NCBI GenBank assembly: GCA_049999805.1
Contig: JBNGIO010006341.1
Coordinates: 1-24,581, forward strand
DNA length: 24,581 bases
Origin: Folioceros fuciformis
Lineage: Eukaryota; Anthocerotophyta; Anthocerotopsida; Anthocerotales
Reading direction: 5' to 3'
The notes under the pieces: generated by a model
The model's database searches: none
The model's input: only the letters and a program-made list of their open reading frames with translations
Told to the model about the DNA's origin: nothing
Shown here: positions 1 to 9,575 of the stretch, in pieces
How the letters are laid out: each line of letters opens with the position of its first letter
How positions within the stretch are numbered: the first letter of the stretch is position 1
Translations under genes and position numbers: made by a program

Positions 1-1030
1 GACTCACCATAAATCTAGCTACTATTCTAACCTAATCTCCCAACCTTTCCTCTACACCACTCACTCACAGATCCAAAAAAAAAAAACCTATAATTTCCCA
101 GGGGTCTGTTCAGCATGTGGAGTCCACAAGAGGATCCGGACCCTACCACCTACAATTTCCCTGCCAGCAGTTGATCCTCCTGTACACACGAAACCACCAA
201 GCCCGCCTTATCATAGCATCCATTAGCCCCTAAACCTTGAAATGCACTCTTGTGTGAAGAACCCGCCATCGAAGGGAATGCCTATTGCAGTGACCATGAC
301 CACTGTCACGGAACCACCTGATTGACATATGAATGACGGAATCTAAACAGCGGGCATAGCCAGCTCGCAGTGCATGTCTCCTAGGCATAAGGCAGCTTGC
401 TTGATCATCTGTGCTGTCCCGAGCCCCACCCAAGATAGAGTCGTCATCGTGGTGACCTTACCAATCCTGCATACACCTGGACATGAACAAGTTGCAGTAA
501 GAAACCCGGAAGCCAGTACTATGAGTTGCAACAAGAATAGCTGCAACCTCTGACGTGTATTGCAAAAACCTACCACAAGAACTCCAGTCGTCATAAGCGA
601 ATGTATTGCAGGTGCGAAGTCCATTCGTGGCTTGCACTGGGAGGCCATAGGGGCTTTCTGTATGCACCACGAAAGCAAAGCTTAGTAGCCGAGAGGTAGC
701 AAGAAACACACAAATAATAAGGCCTCGACAACATTGTTCAGGATATACCTTTGTGATCTGTTTTTCGCGAGGCTGTCAATGACGGAGGTGGAGGGCGTTG
801 GTATGGATGGCAAGAAGGGGGGGGGGAGGGCTGAGCGCATGAGCCCAAGCAAGCTTGGCGGTTGGGGGAAAGCGTGTGCGTCGGAAGGGACAAGGCAGGC
901 GAAACCCTAAACCCCGAGCACGAAAGGCAGAGAAAGGGCGGCGAGAGATTTGGCTAGGCTAGTGGCAGCTTTTTTTTGATCCGAGGAAACGTGTTTGAAG
1001 TGGCCTCTAGACAAGTTTTTTCATATGCAT
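1..1030. other. No recognisable gene
   Basis: I see no gene I can support here. Open frames on the minus strand between 230 and 709 (67-111 codons) resemble no family I know and overlap each other in different frames. The stretch holds an A-run near 76-86, a run of ten G at 817-826, and a telomere-type motif at 902-915. Exons of a host gene could be hidden here, but I could not assemble one. Confidence 0.5.
902..915 (+). promoter_or_regulatory. Telo-box-like motif
   Basis: The sequence reads AAACCCTAAACCCC, two units of the plant telomere repeat. In plants such telo-boxes often lie near promoters of ribosomal-protein and cell-cycle genes. No gene start is recognised nearby, so any regulatory role is only a possibility. 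The same 13-mer recurs at 1415-1427 and 18667-18679. Confidence 0.3.
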
Positions 1031-1050
1031 CTGTCAAATGTCCGATTTAG

Positions 1051-1346
1051 TTTTGGCCTCCAAACTCGCGTACACGCCAGAGGGGTCCGGTTTGGTTTTG
1101 GCCTCCAAACTCGCGTACGTGCCAAAGGGGTCCGGTTTAGTTTTGGCCTCCAAACTCGCGTACGCGCCAAAGGGGTCCGGTTTGGTTTTGGCTTCCAAAC
1201 TCGCGCCAAAGGGGTCCCGTTTGGTTTTGGCCTCCAAACTCGCGTACGCGCCAAAGGGGTCCCGTTTGGTTTTGGCCTCCAAACTCGCGTACGCGCCAAA
1301 GGGGACACACCTCTTTGGTTTTGGCCTCCAAGCTCGCGTACGCGCC
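1051..1346 (+). repeat. 45-bp minisatellite, 7 units
   Basis: The start TTTTGGCCTCCAAACTCGCG (one unit has GGCTTCC, the last has AAGCTCGCG) recurs at 1051, 1096, 1141, 1186, 1225, 1270 and 1319. Spacing is 45 bp except one 39-bp unit that lost a 6-bp TACGCG-type piece and one 49-bp unit. Most units contain CGCGTACGCG or a close variant, itself a palindrome, followed by GCCAAAGGGG. Because 45 is divisible by three and the unit lacks stops, long open frames appear on both strands across the array; they are by-products of the repeat and I do not call them genes. Confidence 0.9.
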
Positions 1347-1400
1347 AAAGGGGACACACAATCGCCAAAGGGGACACACAATCGCCAAAGGGGACACACA
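1341..1400 (+). repeat. 20-bp tandem repeat, 3 units
   Basis: Three units of the type ATCGCCAAAGGGGACACACA follow each other directly (1341, 1361, 1381; the first begins CGCG instead of ATCG). The array grows out of the GCCAAAGGGG end of the preceding 45-bp minisatellite. The core CCAAAGGGGACAC returns inverted at 1448-1460, so a transcript could fold back on itself. Confidence 0.9.
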
Positions 1401-1414
1401 ATCGGTATGTTCAT

Positions 1415-1427
1415 AAACCCTAAACCC
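1415..1427 (+). promoter_or_regulatory. Telo-box-like motif
   Basis: Exact AAACCCTAAACCC, just downstream of the 20-bp repeats. Same interpretation and limits as for the motif at 902. Confidence 0.3.
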
Positions 1428-1513
1428 ATGTTCTAGAGAGAGGGGGCGTGTCCCCTTTGGTATGCCATACCCACCATCAGGTAACGTGTACAATAGAGGG
1501 TTCTGGAAGGACA

Positions 1514-1617
1514 TTTTGTAGGCCGGTATATATTATAGGAACCTAGAGTGGGCCCTTAGTNNNNNNNNNNTTTTGTAGGCCGGTATATATTATAGGAACC
1601 TAGAGTGGGCCCTTAGT
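1514..1617. other. Assembly gap with duplicated 47-nt flanks
   Basis: Ten N at 1561-1570 are flanked by the same 47 nucleotides on both sides (1514-1560 and 1571-1617, beginning TTTTGTAGGCCGG). The second gap in the window shows the same pattern with the same length. This looks like two overlapping contig ends joined without merging, so one of the two copies is probably not in the genome. Confidence 0.85.
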
Positions 1618-1743
1618 TCTTGAACTCTGTTCTCCATAATGTTTGAAAGTCTCGCAGTCTAGGTGTCTATGGTGGCCTCATGGGCTGTTTAGGGTGTGGG
1701 TTTACAGTAGGCAGAAATCACTTCTCCGTCCTTGTGTTCCCCT

Positions 1744-3525
1744 TCATGGTCGGCCTTTACAACTGCAACCACCACTGGAGAATCGATGCACACGGTACCC
1801 ATCCCTCACAACAATGTCTCTCTGCTCAAGCCTTGATATGACCTCCGTGGAACTGCGGCAATCACTGCACATGCGTAGATTCTTCGTTACCACCAGACGG
1901 ATCCTGTGGGAGTGTTCAACAGGCCAAACGCCAGCGCCAGCTTCTCAGCGTGCCCGCACAGTGCATCCTCCTTTTCCTTCTCACCCAATGGCTTCAACAC
2001 CAACCTTGTCTGCGGTACGTGGCCCCCTTCCTGCTTTACACAAGCATTCGTGCTCTCGACCTTGAGCAGAAGCGCAATATCCTCTCTCCCTTCTCCTACC
2101 AAGAACCTATGTACCTGCTTATTTACCTCGATGGTTGCCACTGCAGGTTTCTTGTTAGCTCCTGCGACCATTCTCTGTGTTTCGATCCTGTCTACCTCTC
2201 ACCTACCTGCATCTGCGAAAGCATTGGCCATGAGCACATGCGCAGACGTGTTTTGAGGGTCCAGCCTCACGATGCTTTCAAAACACCACCTCGCCCTCTC
2301 TATATCCTCGTGACTTCTGCAAGCGTGCAACAAGGCCGTCAAGCCCACAACATTACTTTCTCCCCCCTCACATGATAACATCTTCTCAGCCTCATCCAAA
2401 TGGCCTGCACGCCCAAGAAGATCAACCATGCAAGTGTAATGCTCAATAGTAGGTTTGATGCCATGCTGTGCAGCCATGGAATCGAAGTACATGAGACTAT
2501 CATGGACCAGTCCCACGTGACTGCATGCTACCAAAAGGCAAGCGAAAGTAGCATCATGGGGCTGAATACCGGCAGCTAACATGTCCTCGAAACAAGCTAG
2601 TGCCTTGTGACCTTCGTCACAGGAACCGTACCCGGCAATCAGCGCATTCCATGTCACCACACTCTTTGTGGCCAAGCTGTCAAAACCTGGCGTGCATCTT
2701 CCGCTTCGCCACACTTTGCATGCATGTCCACCAGGCTTGTGCCCACCACCACTTTGTCCAGCAGTCCTCTTCCCACAATCTGTGAGTGCAGCTGCCTGCC
2801 CTTCTGCAACGCACCAGTGCTTCCACAGGCCTTCAGAAGGCAAGAGAAAGTAACATCGTCAGCTACAATGACACCCGGCTCCTCCATTTGTCCATACACA
2901 AGAAGCGCCTCTTGGCCCAGTCCTTGCTGTACGTACCCAGCTATCAGAGCATTCCATGTCACCACATTCTTGTTCGGCAAGCTGTCAAAAACCTGGAGTG
3001 CATCTTCCAATTCGCCACATTTTGCATACATCTCCACCACGCAAGTGCCCACCACTATGTCATCCAGAAGATTCCTTTCAACAATCTGCAAGTGCAGCTG
3101 CCTGCCTTTCAGGATTCCGCGCTGAAGCAGCGCAGAGGAGGTCCGGGGAGTCCCACACTCTCCATGTATCTTCCAAGCGACCCCACTTTACGTTTGCAGA
3201 CATGTTCACCAAACTGCAGGCTACAAACATATCATCTTCATGTCCTCGTTCCTTAGTTTGCTCATGAAACTCCTTTCCTCGCTTTAAAGAGGTTCTGCCT
3301 GAATTTGCAGATGCCTGCAGACGCAGCTAAATGTCACGGAATCAGGTGTAGCCATACCCGTCCTCTTGCATAGCACTGTACAGGCGAAGGGCTTCCTGGC
3401 CCGTGCCGTGCTGGGGAGTTTCCTGCTATCATGGCATTCCACGTTTCCACAATAATTTTCTGACCTAATTCATCAAACACAGCTGCCACACTCGTCGTGC
3501 ATCCTGCAAGCTGCAAAATCACAGA
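1744..3525 (-). pseudogene. PPR protein of PLS-DYW class, broken
   Basis: Such proteins bind organellar RNA through PPR repeats, and the DYW domain is the cytidine deaminase for C-to-U editing in mitochondria or chloroplasts. Visible on the minus strand: a PPR piece around 3522-3334, then about 3130-2690 with NVVTWNALIAGY and LLKACGSTGAL repeats, then SVVTWNALIAGY, IEHYTCMVDLLGRAGHLDEA and an E domain to about 2200, E+/DYW at 2198-1744 (HAEKLALAFGLLN; CSDC). Breaks: loss of N-terminal repeats, frame loss between 3334 and 3130, a 1-nt deletion in the A-run at 2682-2685, TGA at 2199-2201 where Trp is usual, and a frameshift near 1892-1900. The zinc-binding CxxCH is CSDCR and the end is CSCKGRP instead of a DYW-type end, so editing activity would be lost. 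The CRN-like gene lies divergently upstream. The family call is secure; whether introns or errors explain some breaks is not. Confidence 0.9.
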
Positions 3526-3566
3526 GAAGTGACCACGTTTCTGTCACTCTCCAGTATAGTTGGTGT

Positions 3567-3946
3567 GGGTTGATGGCGGATTGGAATTGATTGGGAAAAA
3601 CGGTAAGCATCGACCCAGCTTGAGGACGACAGTGGAGCGGATTTGAAGAGTCGGAGAGGTTTAGCTCTGACCCCGCCCTGTTCGTACAGGTAGCAGATTA
3701 AGTTGGCTTCATCCGTTTTCTTTCCTCTCTTCTGCAGAGTGGCGAGGCGTAGTGATGTACAGCATCCGCTCGGGTTGATGGCGGATGGGTTGTGACCGGG
3801 AAATCAACCCAGCTTGAGATCGACCGTGGAGCGGGTTTGACGAATCGGAGGTTTAAGTTCTGAGCCCGCATTTCCCCACACCCTCAGGAAGCAGATTAAG
3901 TTGTGCGTGCCAAAGGGTTTGGCTTCATCCGTTTTCTTCACGCTTC
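3567..3946 (+). repeat. Imperfect 205-bp tandem duplication
   Basis: Two diverged copies start GGGTTGATGGCGGAT at 3567 and 3772. Shared blocks in the same order are CCCAGCTTGAG, GTGGAGCGG, AAGCAGATTAAGTTG (or a near variant) and TTGGCTTCATCCGTTTTCTT. The pair fills the space just upstream of the CRN-like start codon, so it probably forms its promoter or 5' UTR. Confidence 0.8.
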
Positions 3947-3983
3947 CTTATGCATAACTACGTGACTGTCCTTATTATTCAGG

Positions 3984-5918
3984 ATGGAGCAGCTAAACCA
4001 GGAGATTGCTGCCGCGAATGAACAGAGCATCGCTTTTGAGAAGGTCTTGCTCAACACCACAGACCCGCAGCAAAGAATCCTTTTAGAAAAGGTATGGGAG
4101 AGGTCGGTGGAGAAGTGGCAGGCGCTGAGAAAGGAAAGGCAGCTAAACCAGGAGATTGCTGCAAAGGAAAGGCAGCTAAACCAGGAGATTGCTGCAAAGG
4201 AAAGGCAGCTAAACCAGGAGATTGCTGCCTTAACTGGGGAGATTGCTGCCGCGAATGAACACATTACCGCTCTTGCGAAGGACTTGTTCAACGCCACAGA
4301 CCCGCAGCAAAAAATCCTTTTAAAAGAGGTATGGGAGAGGTCGTTGGAGAGCAAAGAGCGCCTCGTGGCGACCCGGCAGGCGCTGCAGGATAGCCTTCGG
4401 GCCAAGCAGTCCATCCCAGGTCAGTGCACTCCGCTAAGGGAAGGTGTCATCTGCATGATGCTGTCGTATGTTTGTTTGCAGACTTGTTAGTATTTGAATG
4501 GCAGACATGCTTGTAATTGGAGCTCAGAGGTTCTTATCTTGATGTAGGCGATGTCTTGAGTACAAGAAAACAGAGGAGCAGCTCCAAGCTATATTTGATA
4601 TTGTGCAAGAGGAGAGAAAGGAAAAGTCAACCGTCTGCATAAACGGCGTGAAGACTGAAACATGGTTGGCAGTGCAAAGCACTGCGAAGCTATCTATCCT
4701 TGTAGTTGAGGATCTGCCAGCATCTTCACCAAAAGAAGCGGTGGTTGCATTTGACTGGGATGGCAGCGTCGAACGTGCCCAGGCTGACAGGTGTCGTTAT
4801 GATATCAATCTTGTCATCTTGTAGGTGTGTTATAATCTTGGATTTGTTTATGGTTGACCGTCTTGTGCTAATGAGATGTTCTTTGTGTATGAACAGGTAC
4901 ATAGCCCATCTCCGGCAGATCATCAACCTCGATAACAGGAAGATTGATTGGGTAGACGCAAATCATTTTCCACAGTTATTCAGTTATCATGGAGTAGAGA
5001 CGCTTGGCCGGAACTTCAGGGGTACCACTGACGTTCTGATAGCTGACACTTCAGTAATTAGGGCCCGGCAACCATGGCTGGGCATGCGGGTCTTATTTGA
5101 GCTCAAGACAAGGGTTCGACATTCTCGTGTCAGGCAGGCACAAATTTCCTTGCTGTTGGCCAACCTACTTTCTCCGGAATCCAAACCAGTAATGGTAAGA
5201 TCTGAGTCTGAACCACCATCTTTTGCACTTAACATTCAGGGGTCTTAAAATTTTGGTTGGGTTGTGGCAGGTCCTCACAGACCTCTGTGATGAATGGCAT
5301 CTGTTCTGGTTGGATGGCGCAACAATCAACCAGCACGCTTTCATATCCAGAGAACGGGCTGTAAGTTTTATCGAAGATCTTTTGGCTGGGCGTTTGGAAG
5401 CAAGCGAGGAATTCGACCGTACTGCTGTCCCGTTATCGAAAAGGCGCAAGGTATTCAACAGATTGGTTTCGACTCCGGAATTAGAGAACACACTCCCTGA
5501 AGATCAATTAGAGAGTCTGGAAGGCGTGTTAGCTCCAAGTGAGATCACACAGATGAGAGCTCATCGTTTCATCCGCCAATTCGAAACACTCCAAAATTGG
5601 AGGCCAGTCCCAGATATATATATACGTAGACACTCTTTACCTCTCTTGCAAGTGTCATCATTGAAGGTTGTATTCGAGGGGGCGATTTTGGTGCTTCTGG
5701 CATCATCCTCAGTCTTGCTCGAGTCTTCACTGAAAGGGCGTTCCAACTCGAAACTCTCAATTTTCTCCGAATTGGAGGCCTGTCCCAGATATGAAAGTAT
5801 CATTTTACCGAGCACGTTAATGAACGTTTTGTTCGGTTTGAGCACGGACAGTTCTGCTTCTATGAGTTTCTTTGCTGCGGCTTCTACTGATTATTTCGCG
5901 GTGGTCGTAGTGGTCTGA
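3984..5918 (+). CDS. Crinkler (CRN)-like protein, four exons
   Basis: Proposed exons are 3984-4465, 4548-4790, 4897-5194 and 5271-5918; phases match and give 556 residues without a stop. Introns start GTATGT, GTGTCG, GTAAGA and end AG. The first junction is least certain: GTCAGT after 4419 is a good rival donor. Residues 1-145 are a charged coiled coil with an 11-residue KERQLNQEIAA repeat (x3) and two copies of a TDPQQ-ILL-VWERS block. The C-terminal half has the CRN nuclease-like layout: RGTTDVLI (Asp about 287), LFELK (Glu 310, Lys 312), then VLTDLCDEWHLFWLD and RERAVSFIEDLL. This matches the PD-(D/E)xK-type domain of CRN/RHS-type proteins known from oomycetes, chytrids, algae and seed-free plants. 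The last about 110 residues (after QNWRPVPDIY) look less conserved and include a duplicated stretch. Function in plants is unknown; a nucleic-acid-cleaving effector or a domesticated transposon product are options. Confidence 0.75.
4131..4229 (+). repeat. 33-bp in-frame repeat, 3 units
   Basis: Units at 4131, 4164 and 4197 each encode KERQLNQEIAA and are almost identical, so the expansion is recent. Being a multiple of three, it lengthens the coiled coil of the CRN-like protein without breaking the frame. Confidence 0.95.
5575..5792 (+). repeat. Direct repeat in the last exon of the CRN-like gene
   Basis: CCAATTCGAAACACTCC...AATTGGAGGCCAGTCCCAGATAT (about 5575-5617) returns as CCAACTCGAAACTCTC...AATTGGAGGCCTGTCCCAGATAT (about 5744-5791). 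The two copies are in different reading frames relative to the gene, so the second copy and what lies between may be a later insertion or duplication that changed the C-terminus. Confidence 0.75.
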
Positions 5919-5929
5919 AGATGAGGGCT

Positions 5930-6810
5930 AAGGTCTTGTGCTCCCTTGTTCTGCCTTGCCCTATCTTTAGCTCATCCGCAGGATCCTGGGGAACTGCTGA
6001 GGTTGCTATGAGATTGCTGAATAACTGAAGAAAGTTGTTGAGAATTGACTGGGTGGGTGTGAGTGATTGCTGGAAACTTGGACGATTACTGGAGAAATTG
6101 CTGAGGAATTCTTGGGCGTTTGGGAAGAACCGTCGGGGGTTGTTGAAGATTGTGGCAGCGTGTGAAGTATGGGGAAGGATCACTAAGGAATTGCTGGAGG
6201 TTGGTCAGCATTGCTAAACGATTTGAGATGTTGGAAACAGACCGGTGAGAAGTAAGTGTACCCCCGAGATCTGGTGTGTTTCGTGTGTGTGTGCGCGTGG
6301 GTGTGAGAGAGTGCGGTGATCTGCAGGGTCCTGCTCCCCAAAAGATTAGCACGCGGTGGGACCTGCACGGAAGATATTAGTTAGGGTTTAAGGTGGGACC
6401 CACCACTGTTATGTAACCCCCTACCAATCGTGGAAGTTACCAGTGGTTGCGGAGGCCACGATCGTGGTCGTAGAGTAGGGACGATTGGTAGTTACCAGTG
6501 GTTGCGGAGGCCACCACCGTGGTCGTAGAGTAGGGACGATTGGTAGTTACCGGTGGTTGCGGAGGCCACGAACGTGGTTGTAGACTAGGACCAAAGTCGT
6601 AGAGTCGGGACCGCGGTAGCTAGGCTAACTGGGGGTAGTGGATAAGGCCTGACCTAGGTAAGAGTCAGTAGTAGAAGAAACTTGTGTTACTTGGCTTAAA
6701 TCATTCCCTTGGGATCGAATCCCATGGCTACAACAACGTAGAGGGTTTGTGTGGGCCTCGCGATGTTCTCGGACATAACATTTTACTCCACAAATCACGA
6801 TTACTAGCAT
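5930..6810 (-). repeat. Dispersed repeat, copy A (LTR-like)
   Basis: Read on the minus strand from about 6810, this matches copy B (7590 onward): CACACAAACCCTCTA, a GGGATTCGATCCC palindrome, AAGGGAATGATTT, AAGTAACACA, GACTCTTACCTA, GTGGTGGGTCC, and near its end a GAATTCC(C/T) stretch. Length, lack of coding capacity and multiple copies suggest a solo LTR or similar non-autonomous unit, but I found no clear TG...CA ends or target duplication. The 5930-6200 part is rich in ATTGCTG-type words and may lie partly outside the repeat. Confidence 0.55.
6436..6600 (-). repeat. 55-bp tandem repeat, 3 units, inside copy A
   Basis: GTTACC(A/G)GTGGTTGCGGAGG recurs at 6436, 6491 and 6546, exactly 55 bp apart; the third unit decays toward its end. 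Copies B and C do not have this array, so it expanded after the copies separated. Confidence 0.9.
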
Positions 6811-6826
6811 CCACAATATCCGCCTA

Positions 6827-6902
6827 GGTGTTGACTACCGAAGGTCTAACTTGATCCTATTAGGGGTGTTGATTGCCGAAGGTCTAACTTGATCCTATTA
6901 GG
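6827..6902 (+). repeat. 38-bp tandem duplication
   Basis: GGTGTTGACTACCGAAGGTC... at 6827 is repeated from 6865 with two visible differences (GATTG for GACTA). It sits at the outer edge of copy A. Confidence 0.9.
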
Positions 6903-7580
6903 GCTCGATCTTATCGATTTTGCACACGATTCTTGGTCCTATCAATTGGATATGGAGATCGCAAGGCTCATCCATGGAAACCTTGCTTTAAGGGCCACAT
7001 AATCTTCAAGTTGGCCTGCCTTGCTGAAGGCCAAGTGCCGTATAGAAGAAACAATAACAATGGTTGAAGGGAACACAAAAAACAGGATGTCCATTGTGGT
7101 GGTTGTTAAGATATGGCTTATGATAAACCTCCGGACATAGTAACAAGGCACAACTCTCCAAGCAAGTGCACCCCACCTTTGGCCATCCACCTTGCCATGC
7201 TCACTATTGGCTATCCACCTTGTCGTACTCCATGCATGCCATGAGGTGCACCCATCCTGCCAACCGGTGCACTTCACCATCGCGCCAACCCGTGCTCTCC
7301 CACTGGCCATCAACCTTCTATCTCCTTGTCTTTATACATATCGTCGTCGTATGTATAGCATGTTGAGATATACATTTGAATTTCAAAAATCAAATTACAT
7401 ACTTGGTTGCTATGGTAGCAACGTGAAGCCTTCATGCTCACTCTAGTTCGGGAGGCCAAAAGACAACATGGGCAATACAATGACGTAAAGCCTCTATGCT
7501 TGCTTTGGTTGGGAGGCCAAAAGACGACAAGGGTAGCACTCCAAGAGTAATAGAAAGTAGGTTGTCTTCATTCTATCTTT
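6903..7580. other. Spacer between inverted repeat copies, no gene
   Basis: No protein family is recognisable. It contains an imperfect duplication with a 62-bp period (7421-7475 and 7483-7537: ACGTGAAGCC / ACGTAAAGCC ... GGAGGCCAAAAGAC). Open frames of 66-123 codons on both strands overlap each other and look accidental. Confidence 0.5.
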
Positions 7581-8290
7581 GGTAGTATTGGGATACGATT
7601 GTTGTGGAGGAAAATATTGTGTCCGAGGACACTGCGAGGTCCACACAAACCCTCTATGTCATTTTAGCCATGGGATTCAATCCCAAGGGAATGATTTGTG
7701 CCAAGTAACACAGATTTCTCCTAATACTGACTCTTACCTAAGTCAAACCTTACTATTAGTTCTTCTACCGACTACCCTCTTCCACTACCCCTTAGTTTGT
7801 CTAGCTATCGCGGACCCTACTCTACAACTCTGGTCCCTGCTCTACGACCGGGGTTGGGGTCTCCACGACCACTAGCACCCCCACGACCGGTTGGGGTTTC
7901 CACAACCGATAGCGGGTTCCACTATAGTGGTGGGTCCTACCTAAAGCCCTAAGTAACACATGCCAGTGTAGGTACCACCGCGGGTTCCTACCCACTGGTT
8001 CCTGTCAGGATCCCCTGAGTCACGGGTCGGGGTTTGTTGAACACTCCTCGTACCCGCAGATACACACTTAGACAAACCAGTTCCATGGGGCAGCCACACC
8101 TCACACTTTGCACCTACACCGTGCTTCCAGCACACACCAAATCTCCAACGTACAGTTACTCCTCACCAACTTGCTCTCGAATGTCTTTGTCCCTCAGCAG
8201 CGTCCACGATTTCCCAGCGGTCTCTCAGCGATCCTTCACACCACAGTCTCTTAACAACGTTCCACATCATTCAGGAATTCCCTAGTAATC
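7581..8290 (+). repeat. Dispersed repeat, copy B (LTR-like)
   Basis: Same family as copy A but in plus orientation. It carries CACACAAACCCTCTA, a perfect GGGATT-C-AATCCC palindrome, AAGGGAATGATTTGTG, AAGTAACACAGA, TGACTCTTACCTA, GGTGGGTCC and CAGGAATTCC near the right end. It stops close to the copia LTR at 8330. Copies A and B form a diverged, widely spaced inverted repeat. Confidence 0.6.
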
Positions 8291-8329
8291 TTGTCTCAAC
8301 CTTATGTCAATAGGATCGACTCCAATCTA

Positions 8330-8636
8330 TGTGCAGGTGTAGGAGAGGAGAGGAGAGAAGATGAGAGGGTGGTATTGGTAGTCACAACCAAAAACAATAC
8401 ACATCACCACTCTCTTACTATGGAGGTTCAGGGCCTCCATTTAAGTAGTACATTTAGGGGTACACATCTTCAAGGTTCAATACAGGATAATCTACACTAT
8501 CCTAAGTGCCCCTTTATATACTATCAAATCCACAACTTAACTGGTTCACTAATAACTAGAACTAGTCTAGTGTGAACCCAACCAGGATAACTAACACCAC
8601 ATGAGTTTAGCTCATATAGAGCTCGATAACTTAACA
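8330..8636 (-). mobile_element. Ty1/copia LTR (3' LTR, minus strand)
   Basis: Read on the minus strand the LTR starts TGTTAAGTTATCGAG at 8636, directly after a purine tract and after the end of the copia coding region, which is the usual 3' LTR position. It contains AGTATATAAAGGGG, a TATA box at about 8518. The outer end is placed at a CA near 8330 (minus ...CACCTGCACA), which is a guess because the partner LTR is missing. Length is about 307 bp. Confidence 0.65.
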
Positions 8637-8650
8637 CTCCCCCTCGAGCT
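8637..8650 (-). other. Copia polypurine tract
   Basis: On the minus strand AGCTCGAGGGGGAG abuts the TGTTAAG of the LTR. Position between the end of the RNase H reading frame and the LTR is that of the plus-strand primer in copia elements. Confidence 0.65.
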
Positions 8651-8661
8651 CAATATAGCAT

Positions 8662-9575
8662 CTATATGCCTAACATAGCTCGGAATTTCTTCAAGTTCTT
8701 TGCTCCCATTGGCTTAGGAAATATATCGGCTATCTGCTCGTCTGTGTTGACATACACAAGATCAATAGCTCCAAATAAATTCCTTTCTCGAAGAAAATGA
8801 TAATGTACCTCAATGTGTTTCGTCATGGCATGAAACTATGGGTTTCGCGCCAATTGTATGCTGCTAAGATTGTCACAGTACATAACAACCTTGTCGTTGA
8901 CCTGCAATCCAAAATCTTTGAGTAACTTACAAATCCAAGTCACTTCACACGCTGCCATTGCTGCATCTCTGTATTTAGCTTCTGTACTAGACAAAGCCAT
9001 TGTAGGCCGCTTCTTGCTACTCCATGTTATTGCTGCACTCCCAAGTGAAAATATGAATCCACTTGTAGATCTACGATAAGTAATATTGCTTGCCCAATCC
9101 TAATTTGTGTACCCACACAAGTTTATTCCTGAATCTGCAGCATAAAAGAGAGCATGATCCATAGTTGCCTTCACATTACGTAAGGTTTGCCTTACTACAT
9201 CCAAATGTGGCTTTCTTGGCTCCTGCATAAACTGACTCTGCTGTCCCACTGTATAGTTTAAATCTGGTTTGGACAGAGTGAAATATATTAAGCTACCCAC
9301 AATCTTCCTGTATATTGTTGGATCTTCAAGTGCTTCACCATCATGAGTACTGAGCTTTAGATTTTGATCCAAAGGAATCGAGATTAGCTTGCACTCAGCC
9401 ATACCATACCTAGTTAGTACATCCGATGCATACTTCCGCTCTGATAGCCAAATGCCTGTGTTGGTTCGTATAATTTCAATGCCCAAGAAGAACCTCAGTT
9501 CACCTAGGTCCTTCATCTCGACCTCCTGTTGCAGAAGTTCCTTGATCTACTCCACTTGATCCAACTGTAGCGGAA
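8662..9575 (-). pseudogene. Ty1/copia RT C-terminus and RNase H, truncated
   Basis: The minus-strand frame reads EMKDLGELRFFLGIEI, YGMAECKLISIPLDQNLKL, YRKIVGSLIYFTLSKPDLNY (end of RT and connection), then ITWSSKKRPTMALSSTEAKY, VVMYCDNLSSIQLA, TKHIEVHYHF and DEQIADIFPKP (RNase H), ending at a stop at 8662-8664. In-frame stops occur before 9516, at 9100 (after LCGYTN, where DADW is usual) and after QLARNP. The RNase H STEAEY motif is STEAKY. Gag, protease, integrase and most of RT are absent: sequence similarity stops near 9575. It belongs with the LTR at 8330-8636. Confidence 0.93.

Noticed and set aside
230-709. Minus-strand open frames near the left edge
   Set aside because: No motif or family could be recognised, and they overlap in different frames.
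995-1436. Open frames of 126-142 codons on both strands
   Set aside because: They exist only because the 45-bp repeat unit is a multiple of three without stops; overlapping frames on both strands encode repeat words, not a protein family.
5561-5845. 94-codon open frame antisense to the CRN-like gene
   Set aside because: It mirrors the coding strand, shows no family features and shares the repeats of the last exon.
6690-6730. tRNA gene or SINE head suggested by GGGATCGAATCCC
   Set aside because: No cloverleaf, acceptor stem or A-box could be found around it.
6942-7446. Possible gene in the spacer between repeat copies
   Set aside because: Frames on both strands overlap, composition is odd and no domain is visible.
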